Part shown: positions 41,511-51,022 of the stretch, in pieces
How positions within the stretch are numbered: the stretch's first letter is position 1
Layout: each line of letters begins with the position of its first letter
Made by a program: the position numbers and the translations under genes
The notes under the pieces: model-generated
The model's input: the letters and a program-made list of their open reading frames with translations, nothing else
Told to the model about the DNA's origin: nothing
Database searches by the model: none
Assembly: GCA_041480065.1 (NCBI GenBank)
Contig: JBGOZF010000014.1
Location: forward strand, 1 to 64,000
Source: Fen-999 sp041480065
GTDB taxonomy: Bacteria; Pseudomonadota; Gammaproteobacteria; Burkholderiales; Rhodocyclaceae
Length of the DNA stretch: 64,000 nucleotides
Direction: 5' to 3'

Positions 41511-42227
41511 GTGGAAAACGGACTCAAGCGGCGTCTGAACATGCTGGCGGCGGCCCTGGCCTTGGTTGGCCTGCTCGGCGGCTGCGCCACTTCGGGGTCG
41601 GCCAAGGATCCGGCCGAAGGATTCAATCGCGCCATGTTCGCCTTCAACGAGGGCCTGGATACCGTCCTGATCAAGCCGGTCGCCAAGGGCTACGACGTGG
41701 TGATGCCGACGCCGGCCCGCACCGGGGTCAGCAACTTCTTCGGCAATGTCGCCGACGTCTTCATCGCGGTGAACAACCTGTTGCAGGGCAAGCCTTCCGA
41801 CGCCGCCTCCGACGCCGGGCGTTTCCTGATCAACTCCACCGTGGGCATTCTGGGTTTCTTCGATGTCGCCAGCGAAATGGGCATGGAAAAGCACGAGGAA
41901 GACTTCGGCCAGACCTTCGGCCGCTGGGGTGCGGGCCCGGGCGCCTATGTCGTGGTGCCGTTCTTCGGTCCGCGCAACGTGCGCGACACCGGCGGGCTGA
42001 TTCTGGATGTCGCCGCCGACCCGGTCGGCAATACCCGCCATGTACCGACTCGCAACACCCTGACGGTGTTGCGCGTGGTCAGTGAGCGCGCGGCGATGCT
42101 GCCGGCGGACAAGGTCATCGAGGAAGCTGCGCTCGACAAGTACTCCTATGTGCGCGACGCCTACCTGCAACGCCGCCACAACCTGGTCTTCGACGGCAGT
42201 CCGCCGCGGGATCCGGACAGCGAGTAA
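41511..42227 (+). CDS. mlaA: Outer-membrane lipoprotein MlaA (VacJ)
   Basis: This 238-residue lipoprotein has a lipobox in GLLGGCATS and the VacJ domain (DPAEGFNRAMFAFNEGLD, GQTFGRWGAGPGAYVVVPFF, GPRNVRDTGGLILD). MlaA sits in the outer membrane with porins and removes phospholipids from the outer leaflet. The start is a GTG at 41511 with AAGGA six bases upstream. Having mlaA inside the mla operon is the usual betaproteobacterial arrangement, unlike E. coli. Confidence 0.93.
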   Translation: MENGLKRRLNMLAAALALVGLLGGCATSGSAKDPAEGFNRAMFAFNEGLDTVLIKPVAKGYDVVMPTPARTGVSNFFGNVADVFIAVNNLLQGKPSDAASDAGRFLINSTVGILGFFDVASEMGMEKHEEDFGQTFGRWGAGPGAYVVVPFFGPRNVRDTGGLILDVAADPVGNTRHVPTRNTLTVLRVVSERAAMLPADKVIEEAALDKYSYVRDAYLQRRHNLVFDGSPPRDPDSE

Positions 42228-42260
42228 CCCGTCCCAACAACTCGAATCAGAGAGAACCCC

Positions 42261-42881
42261 ATGAAGTGGCTGATTGCTGTGCTGGCAGGCTTGCTGATTT
42301 CGTCCGGCGCCGGGGCGGATGAAATCGCGCCTGACGTCATGATCAAGAATGTGGCCAACGACGTTCTTGACGTCGTGCGCAAGGACAAGGACATCCAGAC
42401 CGGCAACGCTCGCAAGGCCGTGGAATTGGTGGAGGCCAAGGTTTTGCCGCATTTCAATTTCACCCACATGACCTCGCTGGCCGTGGGCAAGGATTGGCGG
42501 CAGGCGAGTCCGGCGCAGCAGAAGGCGCTGATCGAGGAGTTCCGCACCCTGCTGGTGCGGACCTATTCGAAGGCACTGACCGAATATCGCGACCAGACAA
42601 TAGAATACAAACCGCTGAAAATGCAGCCCGGCGACACCGATGTCACCGTGCGTACCCAGATCCACCAGAGCGGCGCCAAGCCGGTCCAACTCGATTACAA
42701 CCTGGAAAAGTCCGATCGCGGCTGGAAAGTGTATGACATTTCCGTCGGCGGTGTCAGCCTGGTAACGAACTACCGCGGTTCCTTCGGTCAGGAAGTGAGT
42801 GCCAATGGCATCGACGGCCTGATCAAGATCCTGCACAGCAAGAACCAGAGCGGCCAAACGTCGGCTTCGGTGAAACAATGA
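42261..42881 (+). CDS. mlaC: Periplasmic phospholipid-binding protein MlaC
   Basis: The product is 206 residues with a signal peptide ending SSGAGA. The Tol_Tol_Ttg2 (MlaC) domain shows VLPHFNFTHMTSLAVGKDWR and SVGGVSLVTNYRGSFGQEV. It shuttles phospholipids across the periplasm between MlaA and MlaFEDB. It starts 33 bases after mlaA, with AGAGAGAAC upstream, and overlaps mlaB by four bases. Confidence 0.93.
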   Translation: MKWLIAVLAGLLISSGAGADEIAPDVMIKNVANDVLDVVRKDKDIQTGNARKAVELVEAKVLPHFNFTHMTSLAVGKDWRQASPAQQKALIEEFRTLLVRTYSKALTEYRDQTIEYKPLKMQPGDTDVTVRTQIHQSGAKPVQLDYNLEKSDRGWKVYDISVGGVSLVTNYRGSFGQEVSANGIDGLIKILHSKNQSGQTSASVKQ

Positions 42882-43159
42882 TCGAAGTTGCCGGCGAGCG
42901 CATGCAGGTGACCGGGCCGATGGTCATCGATACCGCGGCCGCGCTCAAGAAAGCGGGCGACGGTGGCGTGGCGGCCGGTGCGGCCGTGGTCGACCTGGCG
43001 GGCGTCACCGACGCCGACTCGGCGGCAGTCGCCATTCTGTTGTCCTGGGTGCGCGCGGCGCAGGAGCGGAAACAGGCACTCTCGATCATCAATCCACCCG
43101 CGAGCATCCGTTCCCTGGCCACCCTCTACGGCGTCGCCGAGCTGCTGCCGCTGGCCTGA
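42878..43159 (+). CDS. mlaB: STAS-domain protein MlaB
   Basis: This 93-residue STAS-domain protein is consistent with MlaB, the cytoplasmic regulatory subunit that binds MlaF. The conserved Asp-Ser-Ala segment is VTDADSAAVAILLSW, where the Ser would be the regulatory residue of anti-sigma-antagonist folds. It overlaps mlaC (ATGA). Confidence 0.88.
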   Translation: MIEVAGERMQVTGPMVIDTAAALKKAGDGGVAAGAAVVDLAGVTDADSAAVAILLSWVRAAQERKQALSIINPPASIRSLATLYGVAELLPLA

Positions 43160-43176
43160 GGCCACACTTTCCGGCA

Positions 43177-43419
43177 ATGCTGCTTCCAGAACAAGTCCGC
43201 GCATGGATCGCCGCCGGCATCGATTGTGTGCACCTGACCATCGCAGGCGATGGCCAGCATTTCCAGGCGGTGATCGTCAGCCCGGAGTTTGCCGGGCTCA
43301 ATCGCGTGCAGCGGCAGCAACGGGTCAATGCCATTCTCAAAGGCCGTTTCGATTCCGGCGAACTGCATGCGCTTTCGATGCGAACCCTGACACCCGACGA
43401 ATGGCAAAGGCATGGATAA
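43177..43419 (+). CDS. ibaG: BolA-family protein IbaG
   Basis: This 80-residue BolA/IbaG-type protein has a class II KH-like fold. Visible features are IAGDGQHFQAVIVSPEFAGL and RQQRVNAILKGRFDSGELHAL. IbaG-type proteins bind Fe-S clusters with monothiol glutaredoxins. It is placed between mla and murA, as in most proteobacteria, and its stop overlaps murA by eight bases. Confidence 0.88.
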   Translation: MLLPEQVRAWIAAGIDCVHLTIAGDGQHFQAVIVSPEFAGLNRVQRQQRVNAILKGRFDSGELHALSMRTLTPDEWQRHG

Positions 43420-44662
43420 ACTGCTGATCGAAGGCGGCATCCCGCTCAACGGCGAGGCGGCGATATCAGGGGCGAAGAACGCGGCGCTGCCGTTGCTTAC
43501 TGCGGCGCTATTGACGGCGGAGCCTGTCACCTTCACCAACGTGCCGAACCTGAACGACGTCTCCACCATGCTGGGGCTGCTGGCCCAGATGGGAGTGAAG
43601 GTCGATCGCCAGGGTGATGCCGTCACGCTGGATGCCGCGGGACTCGACCAGCCCGTGGCGCCCTATGAAATGGTCAAGACCATGCGGGCATCGATCCTGG
43701 TGCTTGGTCCGCTGGTGGCCAGAATGGGCGAGGCCAAGGTGTCGCTGCCGGGTGGTTGCGCGATCGGCGCCAGGCCGGTGGATCAACACATCAAGGGTCT
43801 TCAGGCCATGGGCGCGCAGATCTCGGTCGAGCATGGCTATGTGCACGCCAAGTGCCCGCGCCTGGTAGGCGCGCGCTTGTTCACCGACATCGTGACCGTG
43901 ACCGGTACCGAGAACCTGATGATGGCGGCCTGCCTGGCAGCCGGCGACACGGTGATCGAGAACGCGGCCCGCGAACCCGAGGTGGTTGATCTCGCCAACT
44001 GCCTGGTCGCCATGGGAGCGCAGATTTCCGGCGCCGGCACCGATGTCATCCGCATCCGCGGCGTCGAGCGGCTGCATGGCGCCAGGCATCGCATCATGCC
44101 GGACCGCATCGAGACCGGCACCTACCTTTGCGCGGCAGCCGTAACAGGCGGTGACATCCGCCTCACCGGCACCTCGGCGGCCTACCTCGACGTGGTCATC
44201 GACAAACTGATGGACGCCGGCTGCGAAATCGTCGCCGAGCGCGAAGCCATCCGTCTCAAGGCGCCGCAGCGGCTCACGGCGGTGTCGATCCGCACGGCTC
44301 CGTATCCGGCCTTCCCGACCGATATGCAGGCCCAGTTCATGGCCATCAATGCGGTCGCCGACGGCACTGCCATCATCCGCGAGACGATTTTCGAGAACCG
44401 TTTCATGCATGCCGTCGAATTGATCCGCCTGGGCGCCGACATCAAGATCGACGGCAATACCGCCGTCGTCCGGGGTGTGGCGAACCTCGACGGCGCCACG
44501 GTGATGGCGACCGACCTGCGCGCCTCCGCGAGCCTCGTGGTGGCGGGGTTGGCGGCGAAGGGTGAGACGCTGGTCGACCGCATCTATCACCTTGATCGCG
44601 GCTACGAAGGGCTGGAACGCAAACTGACGGCATTGGGGGCAAGGGTTCAGCGGGTAAAATGA
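43412..44662 (+). CDS. murA: UDP-N-acetylglucosamine 1-carboxyvinyltransferase MurA
   Basis: The product is 416 residues and catalyses the first committed step of peptidoglycan synthesis. Signatures are SGAKNAALPLLTAALLTAEP, the catalytic cysteine loop LPGGCAIGARPVDQHI, and ETIFENRFMHAVELIRLGAD. Cys in the GGCAIG loop predicts fosfomycin sensitivity. The gene overlaps ibaG and is followed by hisG after four bases. Confidence 0.97.
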   Translation: MDKLLIEGGIPLNGEAAISGAKNAALPLLTAALLTAEPVTFTNVPNLNDVSTMLGLLAQMGVKVDRQGDAVTLDAAGLDQPVAPYEMVKTMRASILVLGPLVARMGEAKVSLPGGCAIGARPVDQHIKGLQAMGAQISVEHGYVHAKCPRLVGARLFTDIVTVTGTENLMMAACLAAGDTVIENAAREPEVVDLANCLVAMGAQISGAGTDVIRIRGVERLHGARHRIMPDRIETGTYLCAAAVTGGDIRLTGTSAAYLDVVIDKLMDAGCEIVAEREAIRLKAPQRLTAVSIRTAPYPAFPTDMQAQFMAINAVADGTAIIRETIFENRFMHAVELIRLGADIKIDGNTAVVRGVANLDGATVMATDLRASASLVVAGLAAKGETLVDRIYHLDRGYEGLERKLTALGARVQRVK

Positions 44663-44666
44663 CCGC

Positions 44667-45308
44667 ATGAACGCAATTACCGTCGCCCTCTCCAAGGGCC
44701 GCATCTTCGAGGAAACCCTGCCGCTGCTGTCGGCGGCGGGCATCGTGCCGAGCGAGAACCCCGAGCGGTCGCGCAAGCTCATCATCGATACCAACCGTGC
44801 CGATGTGCGGGTGGTGATCGTGCGCGCTTCCGATGTTCCGACTTACGTCCAATACGGTGCCGCCGATCTCGGTATCGCCGGCAAGGACGTGCTGCTCGAA
44901 CATGGCGGCACCGGCCTCTATCAGCCGCTCGATTTGAAGATCGCCAAGTGCCGCCTGTGCGTCGCCGCGCCGGTCGGGTTCGACTACGCCGCCGCCGTGC
45001 GCCGGGGTGCGCGCCTGCGCATCGCCACCAAGTACATCCAGACGGCGCGCGAGCACTTCGCCGCCAAGGGCGTGCATGTGGATCTCATAAAGCTCTACGG
45101 CTCGATGGAACTGGCGCCGCTCGCCGGTCTGGCCGATGCCATTGTCGACCTGGTGTCGAGCGGCGGCACGCTCAAAGCCAACAACCTGGTCGAGGTGGAG
45201 GAAATCATGGCCATCTCTGCGCGCCTGGTGGTCAATCAGGCCAGCCTGAAAATGAAGCGGTACCTTCTTCAACCCGTGATCGACAGCTTCGCCGGAGCGG
45301 TGAGATGA
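44667..45308 (+). CDS. hisG: ATP phosphoribosyltransferase, short form HisG
   Basis: This 213-residue protein is the short HisG_S type (ITVALSKGRIFEETLPLL; TKYIQTAREHFAAKGV; DLVSSGGTLKANNLVEVE). It lacks the C-terminal allosteric domain of the long form, so it should require HisZ, which is not in this window. It catalyses the first step of histidine synthesis. It overlaps hisD by four bases (ATGA). Confidence 0.95.
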   Translation: MNAITVALSKGRIFEETLPLLSAAGIVPSENPERSRKLIIDTNRADVRVVIVRASDVPTYVQYGAADLGIAGKDVLLEHGGTGLYQPLDLKIAKCRLCVAAPVGFDYAAAVRRGARLRIATKYIQTAREHFAAKGVHVDLIKLYGSMELAPLAGLADAIVDLVSSGGTLKANNLVEVEEIMAISARLVVNQASLKMKRYLLQPVIDSFAGAVR

Positions 45309-46603
45309 GCATTCGTCGCTTGTCGAGTCGCGATCCCGAATTCCTCTCCACGCTCGACGCACTGCTGCACTTCGACAACAGCACCGATGAGGCGATCGAG
45401 CGCACCGTCGCCGAAATCCTGGCCAACGTCCGTAACGTCGGTGATGCCGCCGTACTCGATTACACAAGGCGCTTCGACCGCCTCGACGTCGCTACGATGG
45501 CCCAACTGGAACTCGGCAAGGAACTGCTGAAGTCCGCTTTCGATGGCCTGCCGGCACCGCAGCGACAAGCACTGGAAGCTGCCGCCGTGCGGATTCGCAG
45601 CTACCACGAGCGACAAAAGGCGGAGTCGTGGGAATACACCGAAGCCGACGGCACCCGCCTGGGCCAGAAGGTGACGGCCCTGGATCGTGTCGGGCTCTAC
45701 GTGCCGGGCGGCAAGGCGGCTTACCCGAGTTCGGTGCTGATGAACGCCATCCCTGCCAAAGTGGCCGGGGTCAAGGAACTCATCATGGTGGTGCCGACTC
45801 CCGGGGGCCAGAAGAATGAGCTGGTGCTCGCCGCGGCGCATCTGGCGGGCGTCGACCGCGTGTTCACCATCGGCGGCGCCCAGGCCGTCGGTGCCTTGGC
45901 CTACGGCACGCAGACGATTCCGCAGGTGGACAAGATCGTCGGCCCGGGTAACGCCTACGTTGCCAGCGCCAAGCGCCGCGTGTTCGGCACGGTCGGCATC
46001 GACATGGTCGCCGGTCCGTCGGAAGTGCTGATCATTTCCGATGGCTCGGGCGAGCCGGACTGGGTGGCAATCGATCTCTTCGCCCAGGCCGAGCACGACG
46101 AACTCGCGCAATCGATCCTGCTCTGTCCGGAAGCCGCGTTCCTCGATCGCGTGGCCGCCAGCATTGAAAAGCTCTTGCCGACCATGCCGCGCAAGGAAGT
46201 CATTGCCGCTTCGCTCAAGGGGCGCGGCGCGCTGATCCAGGTAACCGATCTTGATGAAGCTTGCGTCATCGCCAATCGCATCGCGCCCGAACACCTGGAA
46301 CTGTCGGTCCGGGAGCCGCGTGTACTGGTCGACAAGATCCGCCACGCCGGCGCGATCTTCATGGGCCACTACACTTCGGAGTCGCTCGGCGACTACTGCG
46401 CCGGCCCCAACCACGTGCTGCCGACGTCACGCAGCGCCCGCTTTTCCAGCCCGCTGGGCGTCTATGATTTCCAGAAGCGCACCAGCCTGATCGAGGTCTC
46501 TGCTGCCGGTGCGCAGACGCTCGGCCCCATCGCTTCGACCCTGGCGCATGGCGAAGGACTGACCGCCCACGCGCGCGCAGCCGAATTGCGGCTCAAGCCC
46601 TGA
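45305..46603 (+). CDS. hisD: Histidinol dehydrogenase HisD
   Basis: This 432-residue protein oxidises histidinol to histidine in two NAD-dependent steps. Visible motifs include GLYVPGGKAAYPSSVLMNA, TIGGAQAVGALAYGT, IVGPGNAYVASAKR, AEHDELAQSILL (metal-binding His) and GHYTSESLGDYCAGPNHVLP. The start at 45305 overlaps hisG. Its 3' end overlaps the convergent hisC by 11 bases, which ends the upstream his transcript. Confidence 0.96.
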   Translation: MSIRRLSSRDPEFLSTLDALLHFDNSTDEAIERTVAEILANVRNVGDAAVLDYTRRFDRLDVATMAQLELGKELLKSAFDGLPAPQRQALEAAAVRIRSYHERQKAESWEYTEADGTRLGQKVTALDRVGLYVPGGKAAYPSSVLMNAIPAKVAGVKELIMVVPTPGGQKNELVLAAAHLAGVDRVFTIGGAQAVGALAYGTQTIPQVDKIVGPGNAYVASAKRRVFGTVGIDMVAGPSEVLIISDGSGEPDWVAIDLFAQAEHDELAQSILLCPEAAFLDRVAASIEKLLPTMPRKEVIAASLKGRGALIQVTDLDEACVIANRIAPEHLELSVREPRVLVDKIRHAGAIFMGHYTSESLGDYCAGPNHVLPTSRSARFSSPLGVYDFQKRTSLIEVSAAGAQTLGPIASTLAHGEGLTAHARAAELRLKP

Positions 46604-47657
46604 GGATTTCTTCCAGCGCGGAAACCAGCGCCGCGCACTGCTCGTCGGTGCCGATGGTGATGCGCAGGTATTGATCGATGCGCGGCAGCTTGAAGTGGCG
46701 GACGATGATGCTGCGGCTTCGCAATTGCTGCGCCAACGCGCCGCCATCCCGTAGCGGGTGGCGGGCAAAGACAAAGTTGGCGGCGGAAGGCAGCACCTCG
46801 AACCCAAGCAGCGCCAGGTCCGCAGCGAGTTTCTGCCGGCTGCGCATCACCGCCTGCCGGGTCCGCTCGAACCATTCCCGATCTTCGATCGCGGCCGTCG
46901 CGCCGGCGATCGCAAGACGGTCGAGCGGGTAGGAGTTGAAGCTGTTCTTGACCCGGTTGAGTGCGTCGATCAAGTCGACCTGGCCGATGGCAAACCCCAC
47001 GCGCAGGCCGGCCAATGAACGCGACTTGGATAGCGTCTGTACGACCAGCAGGTTCGGATACCGGTTGACCAGGGGTACGGCCGACTCGGCACCGAAATCG
47101 ACGTAGGCCTCGTCCACGACGACGACCGAATCCGGGTTGCCGGCGACGATGTGCTCGATGTCGCCGGGCGCCAAGGCGCGGCCGGTGGGCGCATTGGGGT
47201 TGGCAAGAATGACCCCGCCATTCGGCTTCAGGTAATCCTCGGGCCTGATCTCCATTGTGTCGGTCAACGGCACGGTTTCGCTGGCGACGCCGTAGAGCCG
47301 GCAGTAGACCGGGTAGAAGCTGTAGGTGATGTCCGGAAACAGTATCGGCAACTCGTGCTTGAGCAATGCCATGAAGACATGGGCGAGCACTTCGTCGGAG
47401 CCGTTGCCGACGAACACCTGCTGCGCTTCGATCGTGCCGAAGGAGGCGGCCACGGCAGCCCTCAGGGCACTGCTCTCGGGGTCGGGATAGAGTCGCAGGC
47501 TATCGGCGGTCTGCGCGCGAATCGCGGCCAGCACCTTGGGCGACGGTCCGTAGGGATTCTCGTTGGTGTTCAGCTTGACCAGGTTGGCGAGCTTGGGCTG
47601 CTCGCCGGGCACGTAGGGGGTCAGCGATTTTGCGACGTCGCTCCAGTAGCGGCTCAT
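46593..47657 (-). CDS. hisC: Histidinol-phosphate aminotransferase HisC (inverted)
   Basis: This is a 354-residue class II PLP aminotransferase. Motifs are LVKLNTNENPYGPSP at residue 26, the PLP lysine in LSKSRSLAGLRVG, and ANPNAPTGRALA. It converts imidazole acetol-phosphate to histidinol-phosphate. Oddly, it lies on the minus strand, opposite to all other his genes, though at its usual place between hisD and hisB. It converges on hisD and diverges from hisB. The sequence is intact, so a simple local inversion or replacement is the likely cause. Confidence 0.95.
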   Translation of the reverse strand: MSRYWSDVAKSLTPYVPGEQPKLANLVKLNTNENPYGPSPKVLAAIRAQTADSLRLYPDPESSALRAAVAASFGTIEAQQVFVGNGSDEVLAHVFMALLKHELPILFPDITYSFYPVYCRLYGVASETVPLTDTMEIRPEDYLKPNGGVILANPNAPTGRALAPGDIEHIVAGNPDSVVVVDEAYVDFGAESAVPLVNRYPNLLVVQTLSKSRSLAGLRVGFAIGQVDLIDALNRVKNSFNSYPLDRLAIAGATAAIEDREWFERTRQAVMRSRQKLAADLALLGFEVLPSAANFVFARHPLRDGGALAQQLRSRSIIVRHFKLPRIDQYLRITIGTDEQCAALVSALEEILRA

Positions 47658-47703
47658 GGGGGAAAGACGGTAGCGCCTGACAGGGGTTGGAATCGGATTG
47701 AAA

Positions 47704-47712
47704 TGGTATCAT
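47704..47712 (+). promoter_or_regulatory. Possible extended -10 upstream of hisB
   Basis: TGGTATCAT resembles TGnTATAAT and lies 35 bases before the hisB ATG, in the 90-base divergent hisC-hisB gap. No -35 at proper spacing is evident. The inversion of hisC requires a new promoter for hisBHAFIE, and this is the best candidate. Confidence 0.35.
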
Positions 47713-47747
47713 GGCCCTCGTTTTCGTCTTCAGATGCGTGCCGAGCG

Positions 47748-48332
47748 ATGCGCAGTGCCGAAGTTCAACGCAATACCCTCGAAACCCGTGTGCGGGTGAA
47801 GCTCGCCGTCGACGGCAGCGGCAAGTCGGCGCTGTCCACCGGCGTCGGTTTCTTCGATCACATGCTCGATCAAATCGCCCGTCACGGCATGCTCGATCTC
47901 GAGATCTCCGCGTCCGGGGATCTGCACATCGACGCCCACCATACGGTTGAGGATGTCGGCATCACGTTCGGTCAGGCGCTTGCCGAGGCCATCGGTGACA
48001 AGAAAGGTGTGCGTCGCTATGGCCAGGCCTACGTGCCGCTCGATGAGGCGCTCTCCCGGGTCGTGGTGGATCTCTCCGGCCGCCCGGGCCTCGTCTTCGA
48101 GGTGCCGTTCGTGCGCGGCAGCGTGGGTGAATTCGACGTCGATCTCGTGCGCGAGTTCTTCCAGGGCTTCGTGAACCATGCCGGCATCACGCTGCACATA
48201 GACGCCTTGCGTGGCGACAATGCGCACCACCAGGCGGAAACGGTATTCAAGGCGTTCGGCCGTGCGCTGCGCATGGCGGTGGAAGTCGATCCGCGCGCCA
48301 GCGGTATTCCTTCGACCAAGGGAAGCCTCTGA
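47748..48332 (+). CDS. hisB: Imidazoleglycerol-phosphate dehydratase HisB
   Basis: This 194-residue mono-functional IGPD lacks the phosphatase domain found in E. coli HisB. Metal ligands are in GVGFFDHMLDQIARHG, DLHIDAHHTVEDVGI, and DALRGDNAHHQAETVFKAF. The start MRSAEVQRNT is fixed by family alignment; the frame upstream is a shadow of hisC. Confidence 0.95.
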   Translation: MRSAEVQRNTLETRVRVKLAVDGSGKSALSTGVGFFDHMLDQIARHGMLDLEISASGDLHIDAHHTVEDVGITFGQALAEAIGDKKGVRRYGQAYVPLDEALSRVVVDLSGRPGLVFEVPFVRGSVGEFDVDLVREFFQGFVNHAGITLHIDALRGDNAHHQAETVFKAFGRALRMAVEVDPRASGIPSTKGSL

Positions 48333-48339
48333 TCCAACC

Positions 48340-48969
48340 ATGAGTGTCGTTGCGGTTGTCGATTACGGCATGGGCAACCTGCGCTCCGTGTCCAAGGCCA
48401 TCGAGCATGTGGCACGGGGCGAAGATGTCCTCGTTACCTCCGATCCGGCGGATGTCGCGCGCGCCGATCGCGTCGTCGTGCCCGGCCAAGGCGCGATGCC
48501 GGACTGCATGCGCCAGCTCGCGGCTTGCGGCCTGCGCGAGGCAGTCATCCGGGCCGCAGCGGAGAAGCCATTCCTCGGCATCTGCATCGGCTTGCAGATG
48601 CTCTTCGATCACAGCGAGGAAGGTGACGTAGCAGGACTCGGCATCCTGGCCGGGCGCGTGCGCCGTTTCCCGGCGGATCTCACGGTGGCCAAGGGCCTCA
48701 AGGTGCCGCACATGGGCTGGAACGAGGTGACTCAGACCGAACCCCATCCGATCTGGCAGGGGATCGCCGACGGCGCCCGCTTCTATTTCGTGCACAGCTA
48801 TTATGTCGAGCCCGCGGAGCCGTCCCTGATCGCCGGGTCGACTGTTTACGGCATACCCTTTACCAGTGCCGTGGCGCGCGCTAACATCTTTGCCGTCCAA
48901 TTCCATCCGGAGAAAAGTGCCCAAGCGGGCCTGCAACTCCTCGGCAACTTCCTGCGCTGGCAGCCCTGA
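48340..48969 (+). CDS. hisH: Imidazole glycerol phosphate synthase glutaminase subunit HisH
   Basis: The product is a 209-residue class I glutamine amidotransferase. The nucleophile elbow is FLGICIGLQMLF, with His and Glu in FAVQFHPEKS. It supplies ammonia to HisF. The start (MSVVAVVDYGMGNLRS) lies seven bases after hisB. Confidence 0.95.
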   Translation: MSVVAVVDYGMGNLRSVSKAIEHVARGEDVLVTSDPADVARADRVVVPGQGAMPDCMRQLAACGLREAVIRAAAEKPFLGICIGLQMLFDHSEEGDVAGLGILAGRVRRFPADLTVAKGLKVPHMGWNEVTQTEPHPIWQGIADGARFYFVHSYYVEPAEPSLIAGSTVYGIPFTSAVARANIFAVQFHPEKSAQAGLQLLGNFLRWQP

Positions 48970-49010
48970 ACCCAGCGTCAGTCCGCCACCCAACCCCTCC
49001 CAATCCCACT

Positions 49011-49754
49011 ATGCTGCTGATACCCGCGATCGACCTGAAAGACGGGCATTGCGTGCGCCTCAAGCAGGGCGCCATGGACGATGCCACGGTATTTTCCGAG
49101 CACCCTGCCGCCATGGCGCGCCACTGGATAGACCAGGGCGCGCGCCGGTTGCACCTGGTGGACCTCAACGGCGCCTTCGCCGGCAAGCCGAAGAACGAGG
49201 CGGCGATCAAGGCGATATTGAACGAAGTCGGCGACGAGATTCCCGTCCAGTTGGGCGGCGGCATTCGCGATCTCGATACCATCGAGCGCTGTCTCGATGA
49301 TGGTGTGACGTACGTCATCATCGGCACTGCCGCAGTCAAGAACCCCGGTTTTCTCCACGATGCCTGCACGGCCTTTCCCGGCCACGTCATCGTCGGCCTC
49401 GACGCGAAGGACGGCAAGGTCGCCGTCGACGGCTGGTCGAAGATGACCGGCCACGACGTCATCGACCTGGCGAAGAAGTTCGAGGACTATGGCGTCGAGG
49501 CCGTCGTGTATACCGACATCGGCCGCGACGGCATGATGTCGGGGGTCAATGTCGACGCGACGGTCAAGCTGGCGCAGGCCCTCCGCATTCCGGTCATCGC
49601 GTCCGGCGGCATTGCCAGCATCAAGGACGTCAAGGCGCTGTGCGAGGTCCAGGGCGAAGGCATCATGGCGGCCATCACCGGCCGCGCCATCTACGAAGGC
49701 AAGCTGGACTTCAAGAAGGCCCAGGCGGAAGCCGACAAGCTTTCGGCCAACTGA
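49011..49754 (+). CDS. hisA: ProFAR isomerase HisA
   Basis: The product is a 247-residue (beta/alpha)8 barrel. It starts MLLIPAIDLKDGHCVRLKQG, with the catalytic Asp in the first strand (AIDLKDG). The second-half signature YTDIGRDGMMSGVNVDAT and GGIASIKDVKAL is present. It isomerises ProFAR in histidine synthesis. It lies 41 bases after hisH and is followed by a 126-base gap containing a repeat. Confidence 0.95.
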   Translation: MLLIPAIDLKDGHCVRLKQGAMDDATVFSEHPAAMARHWIDQGARRLHLVDLNGAFAGKPKNEAAIKAILNEVGDEIPVQLGGGIRDLDTIERCLDDGVTYVIIGTAAVKNPGFLHDACTAFPGHVIVGLDAKDGKVAVDGWSKMTGHDVIDLAKKFEDYGVEAVVYTDIGRDGMMSGVNVDATVKLAQALRIPVIASGGIASIKDVKALCEVQGEGIMAAITGRAIYEGKLDFKKAQAEADKLSAN

Positions 49755-49761
49755 GCAAGTA

Positions 49762-49875
49762 TGGCCCCTCACGCTCACCTCATTTGGCAATTCGGTTCGC
49801 TGCCCCCCACCGGGGGGCGCATGCCCTCTTGCCCCACCGGGATTCCCTCCGGTCAGGGCGGCCCGGCGAGGGCAT
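49762..49875 (+). repeat. ~114-bp GC-rich interspersed repeat, copy 2
   Basis: This is the second copy of the element at 30979-31081, in opposite orientation on the map but in the same orientation relative to the downstream gene. Shared blocks include TTCGCTGCCCCCCACC, GGGGGCGCATGCCCTCTTG and TCCGGTCAGGGCGGCCC. Its edge GCGAGGGCAT ends five bases before hisF, so GAGGG (49868-49872) acts as the hisF ribosome binding site at eight-base spacing. It fills most of the hisA-hisF gap. Confidence 0.85.
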
Positions 49876-49880
49876 AGTCG

Positions 49881-50635
<755 letters not shown>

Positions 50636-50639
<4 letters not shown>

Positions 50640-51022
50640 CTTGTAAATGGCTTAATGACATCAAGTGGGACGAGCAAGGCTTGGTGCCGGTGATCGCCCA
50701 GGATGCCGCGAGCGGCGACGTCCTCATGTTCGCCTGGATGAACCGCGAAGCCCTGGAAAAGACGGCGGCGATCGGCCAGGCCGTCTATTGGTCGCGCTCT
50801 CGGCGCAAGCTTTGGCACAAGGGCGAAGAATCCGGCCATTTCCAGAAGGTGATCGAGATTCGTACCGACTGCGACAACGACGTGGTGTTGCTCAAGATCG
50901 AGCAGGTCGGCGGCATCGCCTGCCACACCGGCCGCAAGAGCTGCTTCTTCCAGCGCCTGGAAGAAGGCTGCTGGATGCCAGTCGATCCGGTGCTGAAGGA
51001 TCCCAAGGAGATTTACAAATGA
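50636..51022 (+). CDS. hisI: Phosphoribosyl-AMP cyclohydrolase HisI
   Basis: This 128-residue enzyme is separate from HisE. Zn/Mg ligands are in WSRSRRKLWHKGEESGHFQK, TDCDNDVVLL and CHTGRKSCFFQ. It opens the purine ring of PR-AMP. The gene overlaps hisF and hisE by four bases each. Confidence 0.95.
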
